A stretch of 64,000 nt of DNA from Akkermansiaceae bacterium (GCA_017798145.1 CP059069.1:2589226-2653225); one strand, 5' to 3'; shown: positions 37,899 through 47,515, numbered from the stretch's first letter. A program made the numbers and translations. Notes: generated by a model not told the origin, from the sequence alone.

Positions 37899-38024
37899 GC
37901 AGAACAAGACGTCGCACGACAATCCGCTACCCGCCATGAGTCAAAATTTTACCGATAGCTACAACCCTAACCCCGAGTCGAAGCCTCGCTCCCGGTAGCG
38001 GATGTGTGGACTTTGACGTTCTGC
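37899..38024 (+). repeat. attC10 (long, divergent)
   Basis: GCAGAAC to GTTCTGC, exactly complementary outer boxes, 126 bases. Arms GTCGCACGACAATCCGCTACC and GGTAGCGGATGTGTGGAC give a strong hairpin. The 3' box matches the candidate attI junction GTTCTGC. Confidence 0.85.
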
Positions 38025-38067
38025 CAATAAATGAATTGACCAATCTAATCGCACCAACCCTGCGTCG

Positions 38068-39264
38068 ATGAAGTTTCTTTCCTGGTTATCGCTCTTGATT
38101 TTCGCCTGCGGGTTTCTCTTTGCCTGGCTTGTCAAGCCCGCCCAAAATGTTCCGGCTCCTCCGGAATCCGCCGCAATTCAGAATTCCGCTCGGCCACGGG
38201 CGGTGACCGCGCCCCTGCGACGTGACGCCGTGGCGAAGAGGCAGGCCGAGGCCCGGCTAGACCGCCATCGTGCCAGCGGCAAGGACTGGATTTCCGAAGG
38301 GACTGAGGATTACCCGGAGCTCGTGGCAGCCCTACAGCGCGAGGCCGGGTTCGGCGGACTTGATGCCGAGTCAGAGCGTCTGCTGAAGAAGATCGTGGTG
38401 AGTTGGTACGACTCCGAGCCGGAGGCGGCCCTCGACTGGGCGCTCAACCTCGGCAACTTGGCGGATGAGGGCGTCATGATGAGCGCGATCGTCAACCACT
38501 GCGCGGAAAGCGATTGGCGGGCGGCGGTCGCATTTGCGGAACGGTATGGGGCAGCCGACGGACGCGAGATCGACATGCCCCGGATCATGCTTGAGAAGGT
38601 GATGCAGACGCTGAGTCCGGAAGAGTTCGTGCGCATCGACCGGATGTTTACCGGGGCCTCGGCGGGAAATGATTCGCGCGTCAAGGTCGGAGACGATTTC
38701 CGGTTTGCCGAAACCCTGGACTTGTATGGGAATGACGAGAAACCCCAAGCAGTCCTCGAAGAGTGGGCACAAAGGGACTTCGGCGCCGTCTGGGAGTGGG
38801 CGAGTGACCGTGATGAGCCGCAGTTCAAGAATGAGAGCTCACTCCGGGCGTTGGCTGGCATTTGGGCCGCGCAAGCTGATGATGGCCAGATCGCCGGCTT
38901 CGCCGCTTATCTTATGGGTGACGCCGGCCCTGCCGATGCGCCGGACCGGAACCTCGAGATCGCCTGGCACCTGCTCAGGGAGCGGCCGGTGTCCGAGGTG
39001 CTGCCATCCGTTCTTGAGATCGCTCCCGGGAATCGGCAGGACCAGCTCAACCGACTCTTGAGAATCGGGGCTACGGATTTGAAGTTCGGCAAGGAGAACG
39101 ATCTGGTCAGGCAGAAGTTGCTCGGGCAGATGTCCCCAGTGGAACTGATTGCTGCGTTCAAAAGCAACCGCGACGCCAAGTGGCTGGGCGGGACCTATTA
39201 CAAGGAGCCTCTCGCTCTCCTCGGATATTCGCCTGAGCAGATCGAACGGATGCTTCCAGAATAG
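38068..39264 (+). CDS. Signal-anchored helical protein, last cassette or array flank
   Basis: A 398-residue protein with an N-terminal membrane anchor (SWLSLLIFACGFLFAWLV), a proline-rich stretch, then many short helices with recurring tryptophan motifs (YDSEPEAALDWALNLGNLAD, REIDMPRIMLEKVMQTLSPE, VWEWASDRDEP). This style of helical-repeat exported protein is common in Verrucomicrobia; no function is known. It starts 43 bases after attC10, but no attC was recognised after it, so it may be the terminal cassette that has lost its site, or ordinary flanking chromosome. Confidence 0.65.
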   Translation: MKFLSWLSLLIFACGFLFAWLVKPAQNVPAPPESAAIQNSARPRAVTAPLRRDAVAKRQAEARLDRHRASGKDWISEGTEDYPELVAALQREAGFGGLDAESERLLKKIVVSWYDSEPEAALDWALNLGNLADEGVMMSAIVNHCAESDWRAAVAFAERYGAADGREIDMPRIMLEKVMQTLSPEEFVRIDRMFTGASAGNDSRVKVGDDFRFAETLDLYGNDEKPQAVLEEWAQRDFGAVWEWASDRDEPQFKNESSLRALAGIWAAQADDGQIAGFAAYLMGDAGPADAPDRNLEIAWHLLRERPVSEVLPSVLEIAPGNRQDQLNRLLRIGATDLKFGKENDLVRQKLLGQMSPVELIAAFKSNRDAKWLGGTYYKEPLALLGYSPEQIERMLPE

Positions 39265-39337
39265 AATCCCGACAGGGTTACGCTTGGCAGCTTTCGTGGC
39301 GCCCAGGCTCCTTGATTGGGCCAACCAAGGCTTGGCA

Positions 39338-39490
39338 TCAAGAGTGAAGCGTACCGTTAGATGATTCGCGGAAAACCTCCTCCGGTGTCCTGTAGTCATG
39401 CCTTTTGCGCGGCCGCCGGTTGAGGGTGGCCGCACTGAGGCCTTTCCCCTTGGGAAGATACTGCCGGATACCTGCCGTCACGCGAACCCA
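39338..39490 (-). pseudogene. IS30-family transposase C-terminal remnant
   Basis: A minus-strand fragment reads GIRQYLPKGKGLSAATLNRR followed by PRKRHDYRTPEEVFRESSNG to a stop. This is the C-terminus of an IS30-type transposase, with the stretch between LPKG and LNRRPRK shortened by an internal deletion. The rest of the gene and clear terminal repeats are missing. It marks the right edge of the integron region. Confidence 0.72.
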
Positions 39491-39524
39491 CAACCCGGGG
39501 ACGCGCTTACTCCGCTACGACAGC

Positions 39525-41762
39525 CTAACGCTTGCGTATCAAGGTTTCCGAGCCGTCGAGGAACCCTTCCAGCAAGATCCCGCCATCCTGCCGGATGGTG
39601 ACGGTGATGCCTCCCGTTTCCGTTTGGCCGATAACGCGTATCCCCGCCTTGCTCCATGCGCTTTTCTGGAAAGCCCGGTGCCTGTCCATCGCGCAGCCCG
39701 CCGGTCTCGGAACGATGATGGCCTGTGGCTTCACTGCGGCGATAAACGGCTTGGTCAGGCTCAGGTCGCTCTCATGCAGTCCGGCGACGATCACATCCGC
39801 CTGCAGATCCGCCCCGGAATCCAACAGCCATTCCTCGGTGCGCCGCCCCGCATCCCCGGTGAAGAGGAATTTCCTATCCCTCCAGTGCAGGCGGAACACG
39901 AGCCCCCTGTCATCCGCCAGGGACCCTTCCAGCCCGTCCCCCGGCGAGACCAGCACCTCCGCCCACGCCCCGCCGCCGAAGTCCAGCAAATCGCCGCGCC
40001 CCGGCACGCGGAAACCGATCCCGCCAAAGCCCGCCCATTTGTCGGCCACCGAACCCCGCGCCGGGGTCATCCCGCTGGCAACCTGACGCAGCGGGAACAT
40101 CTCAAGCATCAGTCCCGGCGCAACCACATGTCCGGCGTCGGTGTGGGTGAGGATCGCGGAATCCGGCTCCATCCCCAGCCCCATCAGCGAGGGGCCGACT
40201 TCGCGCTCCAGGGAAAATTTCCCGCCCGCATCGATCAGCACGGCATTGCCCGCTGCGGAGGCGAAACACGCCGCCGAAGCACCGTACCCCAGATCATGGA
40301 TCACCAGCGTATCGACATCGGCGGAGCGGATGGACGCCGATGCGCCCGGCAGCCCTGCGAAAAATCGCGCCGTCCCCGCGCACACCTGCGCAACCCTTGC
40401 ATTTCCCCGGTTGAGGAAAACCGAACCCTTCTCCCAGAACGGATGCACCATCGAGGAGACCAGCGCGATACCGAGCAGCGCGTAAACCGTAGGCACCAAG
40501 GCAACCGTCGCGATCACGGAAACGGGAGTGAAGAGGCCGAAGTGGAAGGCGGAAAGCGGGGTCGAGCCGACCGAGGCTGCCGTGGAAACGGCGAGCGCCT
40601 CCGCGAGTTTCCTCCGGAAGCCCAGCCACTTCCTCGCCAAGAAACCCAGCTCGCTCGCCGGGAGAAGTTCCTCCTCCTCCGCGATCCATGCAAAGCAGCG
40701 CCGTGCCGCCGCGGTGCCGATCCCGATCGCCGCCACCACCCCATAGGAAAGCTGCACCCCCGGCATCCGAATCATTCGCGGATCGAAGAACAGCGAGACC
40801 AGCAGCACCACACCGAGCGCATTGAGCAGATCCGTCCTCCGGCGTAGCGCAAAGGCCCCGAGGAACACGGCGCCCATCCAAGCCGCCCTCACCGCGGCCG
40901 GGCCGTTGCCCGTCAGCCATGCGTATCCGAACATCGCGAGGATGATCGCGGGGATCGCAGCACGCCTCGGTGCGCCCGCCCATTTCAGCGCGAACCAGAC
41001 CATGCTGCCCAGCATCATCACATGCATCCCGCTGACCGTGAAAACATGCAGCGTCCCGCTCTCGCGGAAGTCCCGCACCAGCCCGAGCGAGTCCTTCGAG
41101 CGCTCGCCGAGCACCACCGCGCAAATCACCTTCGCAGGCAATCCGTCCTCCTCGAGTCCCGCCACGATTCCCTTGCGGAACGATCTTTTGAACATTGCCG
41201 CACGCGCACTTACCGGCCCGAGCCATTGGCGGCTGCGCATCGCGTCCGCACGGAAAACGGCGCAAACGCCCTCATCCCGCAGCCGTCGGCTGCTGTCCGG
41301 CACGCCCGGATTCCTCTCCGCTTCCAAGGGGGCGAACACACCCACGGCGGAAAGCTCCGTTCCGGCGGGAGGAGCTTCGCCGCTGCCCGACCAGCGGATT
41401 TTCCTGCCATGAAAATCCCCGCCCCGCAGCCTTGCGGTGCCGCTCCACCCGCGCTCCCCAGCCACCGCATCCTCTGTGAGGCGCGCCTCCGCATGGGCGT
41501 ATCCGAGCCCGCCGAGCGCGACCTCATCCGCCGAGCGCCGGGCATCCCTCCAAAGCAGTTGCGCGAAAAAGAAGGCTGCCAGGAGCATGGCGCCCAAGGC
41601 CGTTTTCCAATCTGCCACCGGCCACAACAGCACGGCCAGCAGCACGCAGCCCGCCCATCCGAGCCACGGGCTCACCGTGCCCAGCCAGAGCATTGCAACC
41701 ACCCCAGCGGCCAGCAGGAACAGCGGCCGCCTCACCCACAAGCGCGTGAGCACCCGGGACAT
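39525..41762 (-). CDS. comEC: ComEC/Rec2 DNA internalisation protein
   Basis: Inner-membrane channel that takes up single-stranded DNA during natural transformation. The 745-residue protein has an N-terminal OB-like segment, the Competence domain with VFTVSGMHVMMLGSMVWFAL then a series of membrane helices, and a C-terminal metallo-beta-lactamase-like domain (LVIHDLGYGASAACFASA, ILTHTDAGHVV, FLFTGDAG). Length is normal and the frame is intact. It starts six bases after the stop of the TPR gene, so they form a unit. With the integron next door it could supply incoming DNA, but that link is inferred. Confidence 0.88.
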   Translation of the reverse strand: MSRVLTRLWVRRPLFLLAAGVVAMLWLGTVSPWLGWAGCVLLAVLLWPVADWKTALGAMLLAAFFFAQLLWRDARRSADEVALGGLGYAHAEARLTEDAVAGERGWSGTARLRGGDFHGRKIRWSGSGEAPPAGTELSAVGVFAPLEAERNPGVPDSSRRLRDEGVCAVFRADAMRSRQWLGPVSARAAMFKRSFRKGIVAGLEEDGLPAKVICAVVLGERSKDSLGLVRDFRESGTLHVFTVSGMHVMMLGSMVWFALKWAGAPRRAAIPAIILAMFGYAWLTGNGPAAVRAAWMGAVFLGAFALRRRTDLLNALGVVLLVSLFFDPRMIRMPGVQLSYGVVAAIGIGTAAARRCFAWIAEEEELLPASELGFLARKWLGFRRKLAEALAVSTAASVGSTPLSAFHFGLFTPVSVIATVALVPTVYALLGIALVSSMVHPFWEKGSVFLNRGNARVAQVCAGTARFFAGLPGASASIRSADVDTLVIHDLGYGASAACFASAAGNAVLIDAGGKFSLEREVGPSLMGLGMEPDSAILTHTDAGHVVAPGLMLEMFPLRQVASGMTPARGSVADKWAGFGGIGFRVPGRGDLLDFGGGAWAEVLVSPGDGLEGSLADDRGLVFRLHWRDRKFLFTGDAGRRTEEWLLDSGADLQADVIVAGLHESDLSLTKPFIAAVKPQAIIVPRPAGCAMDRHRAFQKSAWSKAGIRVIGQTETGGITVTIRQDGGILLEGFLDGSETLIRKR

Positions 41763-41768
41763 CGGCGG

Positions 41769-42456
41769 CTAGGCCATGCCCCACTCGTGGAGCTTCGTGC
41801 GCGCATTCGCCGAGTGGCGTGTCTCGGGAAACTGCTCCATCACCTGCTCCATGATCGCCACCGCCGACTCGCGGTCGCCCGCATCTTCGTCGTAAAGCTC
41901 CGCCAGCCGGAACATCAGGAATGCCGCGTCCTTCTCCTCCCATTCCTGCCCCTCGATCGCCTCGCGCAGGGTGGTGATCGCCGCAGCGGGATCCTCAAGG
42001 TGCACTTTCTGGATTTTCGCGATCTCCACGTAGGGCATCCGGTTGAGCGGATCCTGCACCGCCGCCTCCCGGAATGATTCGATGGCGCTCTCCCACTCCC
42101 CTGCGCGCCATGAACACCCGCGCATCGTGGAAGGCGTCCTGCTCGACCATCTCCCCGCTGTCATAGACCGCATGGGTAAGCTTTTGGGCCAAGGCCGGAA
42201 GCAGCTGCGTCACGAACACGATCCCGATCAGCCCCGCACTCAGGAAAGCCAGCAGGATCCCGTTGAACGTCCGCTGCCCCTCGATCTCGCCCATCCTCGT
42301 CCTTAGGGCGGGCACCTGCTCCTCCTCATCCCCAGCCTCATACAGCTCGTCGATCTGCTTGGCCAAGGATCTCTGCTCATCGCCCGCCTTGTAAAACATG
42401 AACCAGCTCACTGCAACCAGGAGCACCAGCACTGCGATGGCGATGTATTTGACCAT
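41769..42456 (-). pseudogene. Membrane-anchored TPR protein, frameshifted
   Basis: Two N-terminal membrane helices (YIAIAVLVLLVAVSWFMFYK and NGILLAFLSAGLIGIVFVTQ) then TPR-like helices (WESAIESFREAAVQDPLNRM, AVAIMEQVMEQFPETRHSAN). The first frame runs to VFMARR, and the second resumes EWESAIESF. One extra G in AGGGGAGTGG near 42100 explains the break; repair gives 228 residues. Probably an envelope scaffold; cotranscribed with comEC. Confidence 0.78.
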
Positions 42457-42498
42457 GTGTGACTATCCAAACTGACAGCCTTCCGGGAAAGCAAAATC

Positions 42499-43284
42499 TC
42501 AATCCGCCAGATGATCCTCGCAGTATTCCCTGCCATCCGCAGACATGCGGAAATCGAGATCCGGATCGGAAATCTCCGTCCTGTCACATTTCGCGCAGCG
42601 GTGGAACGCCTCATCATCGCCGCCTGCGGCCTTGGTGAATTTCCCTTTCCTGCCGGCTGCCTTCAGCACCCGGGCCTGGCCGCGCAGTGCGGGGATGCCA
42701 GCCCATAGGATGTAGTTGGCAAAAGCCAGCAGCAGATATCCGAGATACAGTGGCTGGCCCAGCGCACCGACAACCAGAAGCCCCCCCCACAGTGCCGCGA
42801 GCCACCGCACCTGCACCGGGATGATCAGGAACATGAGGAACTCGTGCCTCGGGAAAAGCGTGGCGAAGGCGAAAAAGGCGGAGGAATAGACGAAGAACCC
42901 GCTGCCGGGCATGGGGTTCGCGTAGATGAAATTCGCCGCAAGAAGCCCCGCGAATGCGGTGAAGTGGAACATGCTCGTCCGGAAAACGCCCCACGCCCCT
43001 TCCAGCGCATCGCTCATCATGAAGGCGATCATCACCATGAAAAACAGGAACAGCATGGCAAATGCGCCCTGCCCCTTGAAGCCGCTGTCCGCGAAGAGGA
43101 AGGTGAAAACCCGCCATAGCTCGCCTTCCATGATCTTCTGCCTGTCAAAGTCCAGAACCTCGCCGATCTGCGGGTTCACAAACTGCAGCAGGAAAACCAT
43201 GACATGAAAAAGCGCATAGTATCTCAGCAACCCGGGGAACGACATCCACCCGAGCTTCCTCTCCCATTTGTCCATGAATTCCAT
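42499..43284 (-). CDS. Rhomboid-like membrane protein, probably non-catalytic
   Basis: A protein of about 261 residues with six hydrophobic helices in a rhomboid/Derlin-like pattern: LLRYYALFHVMVFLLQFV, ELWRVFTFLFADSG, then MLFLFFMVMIAFMMSDALEG. The active-site GxSG serine and catalytic histidine are not seen (the helix 4 region reads FFVYSSAFFAFATLF), so it is likely an inactive homologue. The tail carries a small zinc-knuckle-like CAKCDRTE. ATG 43284 is chosen over GTG 43296. It follows gyrA by 140 bases. Confidence 0.68.
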   Translation of the reverse strand: MEFMDKWERKLGWMSFPGLLRYYALFHVMVFLLQFVNPQIGEVLDFDRQKIMEGELWRVFTFLFADSGFKGQGAFAMLFLFFMVMIAFMMSDALEGAWGVFRTSMFHFTAFAGLLAANFIYANPMPGSGFFVYSSAFFAFATLFPRHEFLMFLIIPVQVRWLAALWGGLLVVGALGQPLYLGYLLLAFANYILWAGIPALRGQARVLKAAGRKGKFTKAAGGDDEAFHRCAKCDRTEISDPDLDFRMSADGREYCEDHLAD

Positions 43285-43423
43285 CCGCGCAAACACTTCC
43301 CCATCCGCGCCATCCCTGCAAGCCGCGAACGGGCTCGATTTCAGCGCACCGGAAACCCGGACGATGCAGCAAGCCGTCGCCGGATCGGGGCGCCCGCCGA
43401 TTCGCGGCTATGCTGCGCGAGGC

Positions 43424-46051
43424 TTAGTCCGTCGCTTGAGTCGGTGATCCGGGCTCCTCCGCCGACTCGGAACCGCGCTCCGTTTCCGGGTCGCTTTCCT
43501 CGCTCTCCGCGTCCTCCCCGTCGGGGATGACCAGGGAGATGTCCTGGAGTTTCTCGCCGGATTTCAGGGTGAGGAGTTTCACGCCCTGGGCGTTGCGGCC
43601 GGTGGTGCGGACTTCGCTGACGCGGATGCGGATCGACTGGCCGGTGGAGGTCATGAGCATGAGCTCGTGCTCATCCTCGACGGCGAGTGCGCCGACGAGC
43701 GGGCCGGTTTTCTCGGTGACCTTCATGGTGATGATGCCTTTGCCGCCGCGCGATTGCTTGCGGTATTCCTCGAAGGCGGTGCGCTTGCCGAGGCCGTTTT
43801 CGGAGGCGACGAGAAGGGTGTGGTTCTCCTCCACGAGAGCCAGGCCGACGACGTAATCGCCCTCCACCGGGCGTATGCCCATGACGCCCATCGAGGAGCG
43901 GCCGAGCGGGCGGGTGTCCTGCTCGGAGAAGCGGAGGCTGATGCCCTCGTGGGTGACGAGGATGATGTCGTCGTTGCCGGAGGTGAGGCGGACGCCGATG
44001 AGTTCGTTCTGCTCCTCAAGGATGATCGCGATGATGCCGGCCTTGCGGTAGTTGCGGAAGTCGTTGAGAGCCGTCTTCTTGACCTTTCCGCTGCGGGTGG
44101 CGAAGAACACGAAGCCCGCGTCCTCGCGGAAGGTGATGTCGTTGCCGTCCTCGTCCACGGTGCGCTCGAGGCGGAGCATTGCGGCGATCTTTTCCTCCGG
44201 CTGGAGGTCGAGGACGTTCTTGATGCTGCGGCCGACGGAGGTGCGGGAGCCCTCGGGGAGCTCGAACACGCGCTCCACGTAGAGGCGACCGGTGTTGGTG
44301 AAGAACAGCAGGTAATCGTGGGTCTGGACGGAGAAGAGGTGCTCGACGAAATCGTCCTCGACGTCCTTTGCGGTGGCCTTCGTTTCCATGCCCTTGAGGC
44401 CTTTGCCGCCGCGGCCCTGGAGGCGGTATTCGGTGGCGGGGGTGCGCTTGATGTAACCGCGGTGCGAGAGGGTGACGATCATCGCGTCGTTGGCGATAAG
44501 ATCCTCCATCGCGACCTCGCCGACTTCCGCGACGATGGGGCACTTACGGGGAGTGGCGTACTTCGCCTTGATCGCCTGGAGCTCGTCCTTGATGATGTTG
44601 AGGACGCGCTCCTCGCGGGCGAGGATGTCGAGGTAGTCCTTGATTTCCTCGAGGATGCCGTCGTATTCGGCCTTCACCTTGTCGCGCTCAAGGCCGGTGA
44701 GCTGGTAGAGGCGGAGTTCGAGGATGGCGTTCACCTGGCGTTCGGAGAACACGTATTTCTCGCCCTGCACCGCAGGCTGCGAGCGGAGCAGGATGCCGAG
44801 CCCTTGGGCGGTGGCGGTGGAGAACTCGTAGGCGGCAAGGCGGGTGCGTGCTTCGTCGCGGTTCTTGGAGTCGCGGATGATCTTGATGAAATCGTCGAGG
44901 TGGCCGAGCGCGAGGAGGTAGGCCTCGAGGAGTTCGGCGCGCTCCTCGGCTTTTCCGAGCAGGTAGCGGGTGCGGCGGATGACGACATCGCGGCGGTGCT
45001 CGATGTAGCAGTCGATGGCTTCCTTGAGGGAAAGCTGTTTCGGGCGCTTCTCGTGGATCGCGAGCATGTTGACGCTGAACGAGGTTTCGAGAGCGGTGAG
45101 CTTGAAGAGCTGGTTGACGACGACCTGCGGGCGGGCGTCGCGCTTGAGCTCGATCTCGATGCGGGTCTCCTCGTCGGAAAGGTCGCGCATGCCGGAGATG
45201 CCGGTGAGTGTTTTCTCGTTCACCAGCTCCGCGATGCGGGTCTGGAGGACGGCGCGGTTCACCCCGTAGGGAACCTCGCGGATGATGATCATCGACTTGC
45301 CGTTCTCATTCTCCTCGATCTCGACTTTTCCGCGGAGGCGCATGGAGCCTTTTCCGGTGCGGAAATAATCCTCGATGCCGCGGATGCCGCGCACCTCGCA
45401 GGCCACCGGGAAATCCGGCCCCTTGATGTGCTGCATCAGGCCGGGGAGGTCGATGTGGGGATCGTTGATCATCGCACAGATGCCGTCGATGACCTCGCCG
45501 AGGTTGTGCGGGGCCAGGTTCGTGGCCATGCCGACGGCGATGCCGGTGCCGCCGTTCACGAGGAAGTTCGGGAACGCGGAAGGCATGACGGAGGGCTCCT
45601 GGAGGGTGCCGTCGTAGTTGGGGACGAAATCGACCGTGTCCTTGTCGAGGTCGTCCATCATCGCCATGCCGAGCGGGTGGAGGCGCGCCTCGGTGTAACG
45701 CATGGAAGCGGCGGCATCACCTTCGACCGATCCGAAGTTCCCCTGGCCATCGACGATGAGCTCGCGCATGGACCATGGCTGACCCATGTTGACGAGGGTG
45801 GAGTAGATGGAGGAGTCGCCGTGCGGGTGGTAGTTACCCATTGTCTCACCGACGATCTTGGCGCACTTCACGTGTGATTTCGAAGGTGTCACGCCGAGCT
45901 GGCGCATGGCGTAGAGGACGCGGCGCTGGGAGGGTTTCAGGCCATCGCGCACGTCCGGGAGGGCGCGTGAGATGATGACGGACATCGAATACTCGAGGAA
46001 CGACTGCGAGAGTTCGTCGGCGACGTTGATGGGCTTGATGGAATCGGACAT
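43424..46051 (-). CDS. gyrA: DNA gyrase subunit A
   Basis: Breakage-reunion subunit of the type II topoisomerase that introduces negative supercoils. In 875 residues: catalytic Y119 in GDAAASMRYTEARL, the tower and coiled-coil domains, and C-terminal beta-pinwheel blades with the GyrA-box-like QSRGGKGI. The quinolone region reads HPHGDSSIYSTLVNMGQ: the E. coli Ser83 equivalent is Ser, the Asp87 equivalent is Ser. ATG 46051 with AGGTG upstream is preferred over 46126. An acidic tail (GEDAESEESDPETERGSESA) ends the protein. gyrB is 6 kb away on the same strand. Confidence 0.96.
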   Translation of the reverse strand: MSDSIKPINVADELSQSFLEYSMSVIISRALPDVRDGLKPSQRRVLYAMRQLGVTPSKSHVKCAKIVGETMGNYHPHGDSSIYSTLVNMGQPWSMRELIVDGQGNFGSVEGDAAASMRYTEARLHPLGMAMMDDLDKDTVDFVPNYDGTLQEPSVMPSAFPNFLVNGGTGIAVGMATNLAPHNLGEVIDGICAMINDPHIDLPGLMQHIKGPDFPVACEVRGIRGIEDYFRTGKGSMRLRGKVEIEENENGKSMIIIREVPYGVNRAVLQTRIAELVNEKTLTGISGMRDLSDEETRIEIELKRDARPQVVVNQLFKLTALETSFSVNMLAIHEKRPKQLSLKEAIDCYIEHRRDVVIRRTRYLLGKAEERAELLEAYLLALGHLDDFIKIIRDSKNRDEARTRLAAYEFSTATAQGLGILLRSQPAVQGEKYVFSERQVNAILELRLYQLTGLERDKVKAEYDGILEEIKDYLDILAREERVLNIIKDELQAIKAKYATPRKCPIVAEVGEVAMEDLIANDAMIVTLSHRGYIKRTPATEYRLQGRGGKGLKGMETKATAKDVEDDFVEHLFSVQTHDYLLFFTNTGRLYVERVFELPEGSRTSVGRSIKNVLDLQPEEKIAAMLRLERTVDEDGNDITFREDAGFVFFATRSGKVKKTALNDFRNYRKAGIIAIILEEQNELIGVRLTSGNDDIILVTHEGISLRFSEQDTRPLGRSSMGVMGIRPVEGDYVVGLALVEENHTLLVASENGLGKRTAFEEYRKQSRGGKGIITMKVTEKTGPLVGALAVEDEHELMLMTSTGQSIRIRVSEVRTTGRNAQGVKLLTLKSGEKLQDISLVIPDGEDAESEESDPETERGSESAEEPGSPTQATD

Positions 46052-46208
46052 GGGGACACCTGATGAGAACGAATGGCGGGAGCCATCGAAGGGCGGGATT
46101 TTGTTCCGAATGAACCCCCGCCGCAAGCCCTTAGAGGCGATTATGCCCCTTCATTTCGCGGCGTTTCGCCCCCGAATCGCCCCTATCGCCCAAGCCCGGC
46201 GAATTTCC

Positions 46209-47330
46209 TCACTCCTCAGCCACCCGGAGGCGGAAAAACTGCTTGGTCCGGCTGGTGAAAGCGGCGTTCGAACGGAGGGTCACCCGCTCGGTGCCATCGC
46301 CCAGATCCTCGGTGCCGATGACGGTCGAGCCGAGGTCGTTTGCAAATCCGAGATCGTCGGAGACCTGAAGCTGGATTGCGGCGCCGGTGAGATCTTTCAC
46401 CCGGATGTAGCTCACAACGGGGAAGCCATCGTCATCGCCTTGCCCCTCGACCACCCTGGAGGGCAGCCTTTCGCCCGCGGATTCCAGCGGTGGAATGCCG
46501 AGCGCGTATTTGATGATGTTTGCCACGCCGTCGCCGGCGGGTGTGGCGTTCGGGCCGCGCTGGGCTTCCGGCAAGGCGGCGAGAGGCGGCCATGCGGTGA
46601 AGCCTCCGCCGCCCACGGGGGTGAAGGAGCTGGAATGGATCGTGCCGCGGATGAAATTGGTGCCACCCACCGCGCCACCGGTGAAGCGGAGGACGAAATG
46701 GAAATTCGCATTGCTTGATTTTGAAAGATCGAAGCTCGCCGCGCTGACAAACGGGACATCCACCGCCGGGAAGCCGGCGCCGGAACCCTTGATCATATCC
46801 GGGGGGAAGGTCTCATCGACGAAGTTGAACTCGATGGAGCTGAGATTATACCCCTGTGCCTGGGGGGCGGAAACCACCGCCGCGGTGCCGTTGGTGAAAC
46901 TCATGGAAAGCTGGTCGTAGCCGCCGCTCGTGTCCTCCGCGTTGCGAACGCCCAGGGCGCCATGGGAGCCCGAGGATGTGAAGTCCGTGACGTAATTGGA
47001 AAAGCTGACCCTCCCGTTGGAGAAAAAATCGCGGTAACTCCCGTTGCTTGTGAAGAAATCGATCCTTTCGCCGAAGAAAAACGTGGGGTTGTCGCTCAGA
47101 TCCATGCTGACGGTGAACTGCTGTCCGACGCTGAACGTCCCGGCGAGCAGCGGGTTGACGTAGTTGAGCGTTCCTGTCATCTGCCATTTGGTGGCGCCGC
47201 CTGCGGAAGGAGCCATGGCTGCCAGGGCAAGCGCCGGGAAGCAAATGGCATTCAGGCAGGATTTGTATTGGAGCGGCTGCGTGAGCGGTGAGGCGGAGAT
47301 CATGGCATGGCAAGGTCTTGGGGTCGTCAT
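46209..47330 (-). CDS. Secreted protein of unknown function
   Basis: About 373 residues from ATG 47330 (or 364 from 47303). A signal peptide (SCLNAICFPALALAAMAPSA) precedes a beta-rich domain with GTLNYVNPLLAGTFSVGQQF. A C-terminal module runs AGDGVANIIKYALGIPPLES to SRTKQFFRLRVAEE, a tail common in exported Verrucomicrobia proteins. The frame is open much further upstream, but that part is antisense to or out of frame with the neighbouring RCC1 gene and is not coding. No enzymatic motif. Confidence 0.68.
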   Translation of the reverse strand: MTTPRPCHAMISASPLTQPLQYKSCLNAICFPALALAAMAPSAGGATKWQMTGTLNYVNPLLAGTFSVGQQFTVSMDLSDNPTFFFGERIDFFTSNGSYRDFFSNGRVSFSNYVTDFTSSGSHGALGVRNAEDTSGGYDQLSMSFTNGTAAVVSAPQAQGYNLSSIEFNFVDETFPPDMIKGSGAGFPAVDVPFVSAASFDLSKSSNANFHFVLRFTGGAVGGTNFIRGTIHSSSFTPVGGGGFTAWPPLAALPEAQRGPNATPAGDGVANIIKYALGIPPLESAGERLPSRVVEGQGDDDGFPVVSYIRVKDLTGAAIQLQVSDDLGFANDLGSTVIGTEDLGDGTERVTLRSNAAFTSRTKQFFRLRVAEE

Positions 47331-47396
47331 TTGGAAAAAACCAAGTAATTCCGGATCGCGGGAAATCCAGCGGAAAAAGGATTTTCTGGATCGGTT

Positions 47397-47507
47397 TTCG
47401 CCCACCTTCCAGCGGAACAGCTGCTTTTCCTTGTTTGAGAAGCTTGCATTCGGGCGGGCGATGGTGCGCTCGGTGCCATCACCGAGGCCTTCGGTGGCCT
47501 TGGGAAA
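47397..47507 (-). pseudogene. Remnant of a paralogous secreted-protein C-terminal module
   Basis: The stretch reads TEGLGDGTERTIARPNASFS followed by KEKQLFRWKVGE, clearly related to the end of the neighbouring protein (TEDLGDGTERVTLRSNAAFT, KQFFRLRVAEE). It has no start or upstream domain. Probably the 3' relic of a tandem duplicate. Confidence 0.5.
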
Positions 47508-47515
47508 TGCACCCG

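Noticed and set aside
39350..39362. GTTAGAT as an eleventh attC box
   Set aside because: It lies inside the IS30 transposase remnant and has no matching left box or stem.
43667..45877. 736-codon plus-strand open frame
   Set aside because: Antisense shadow of gyrA; no start signal and biased Ala/Glu/Asp/Val composition.
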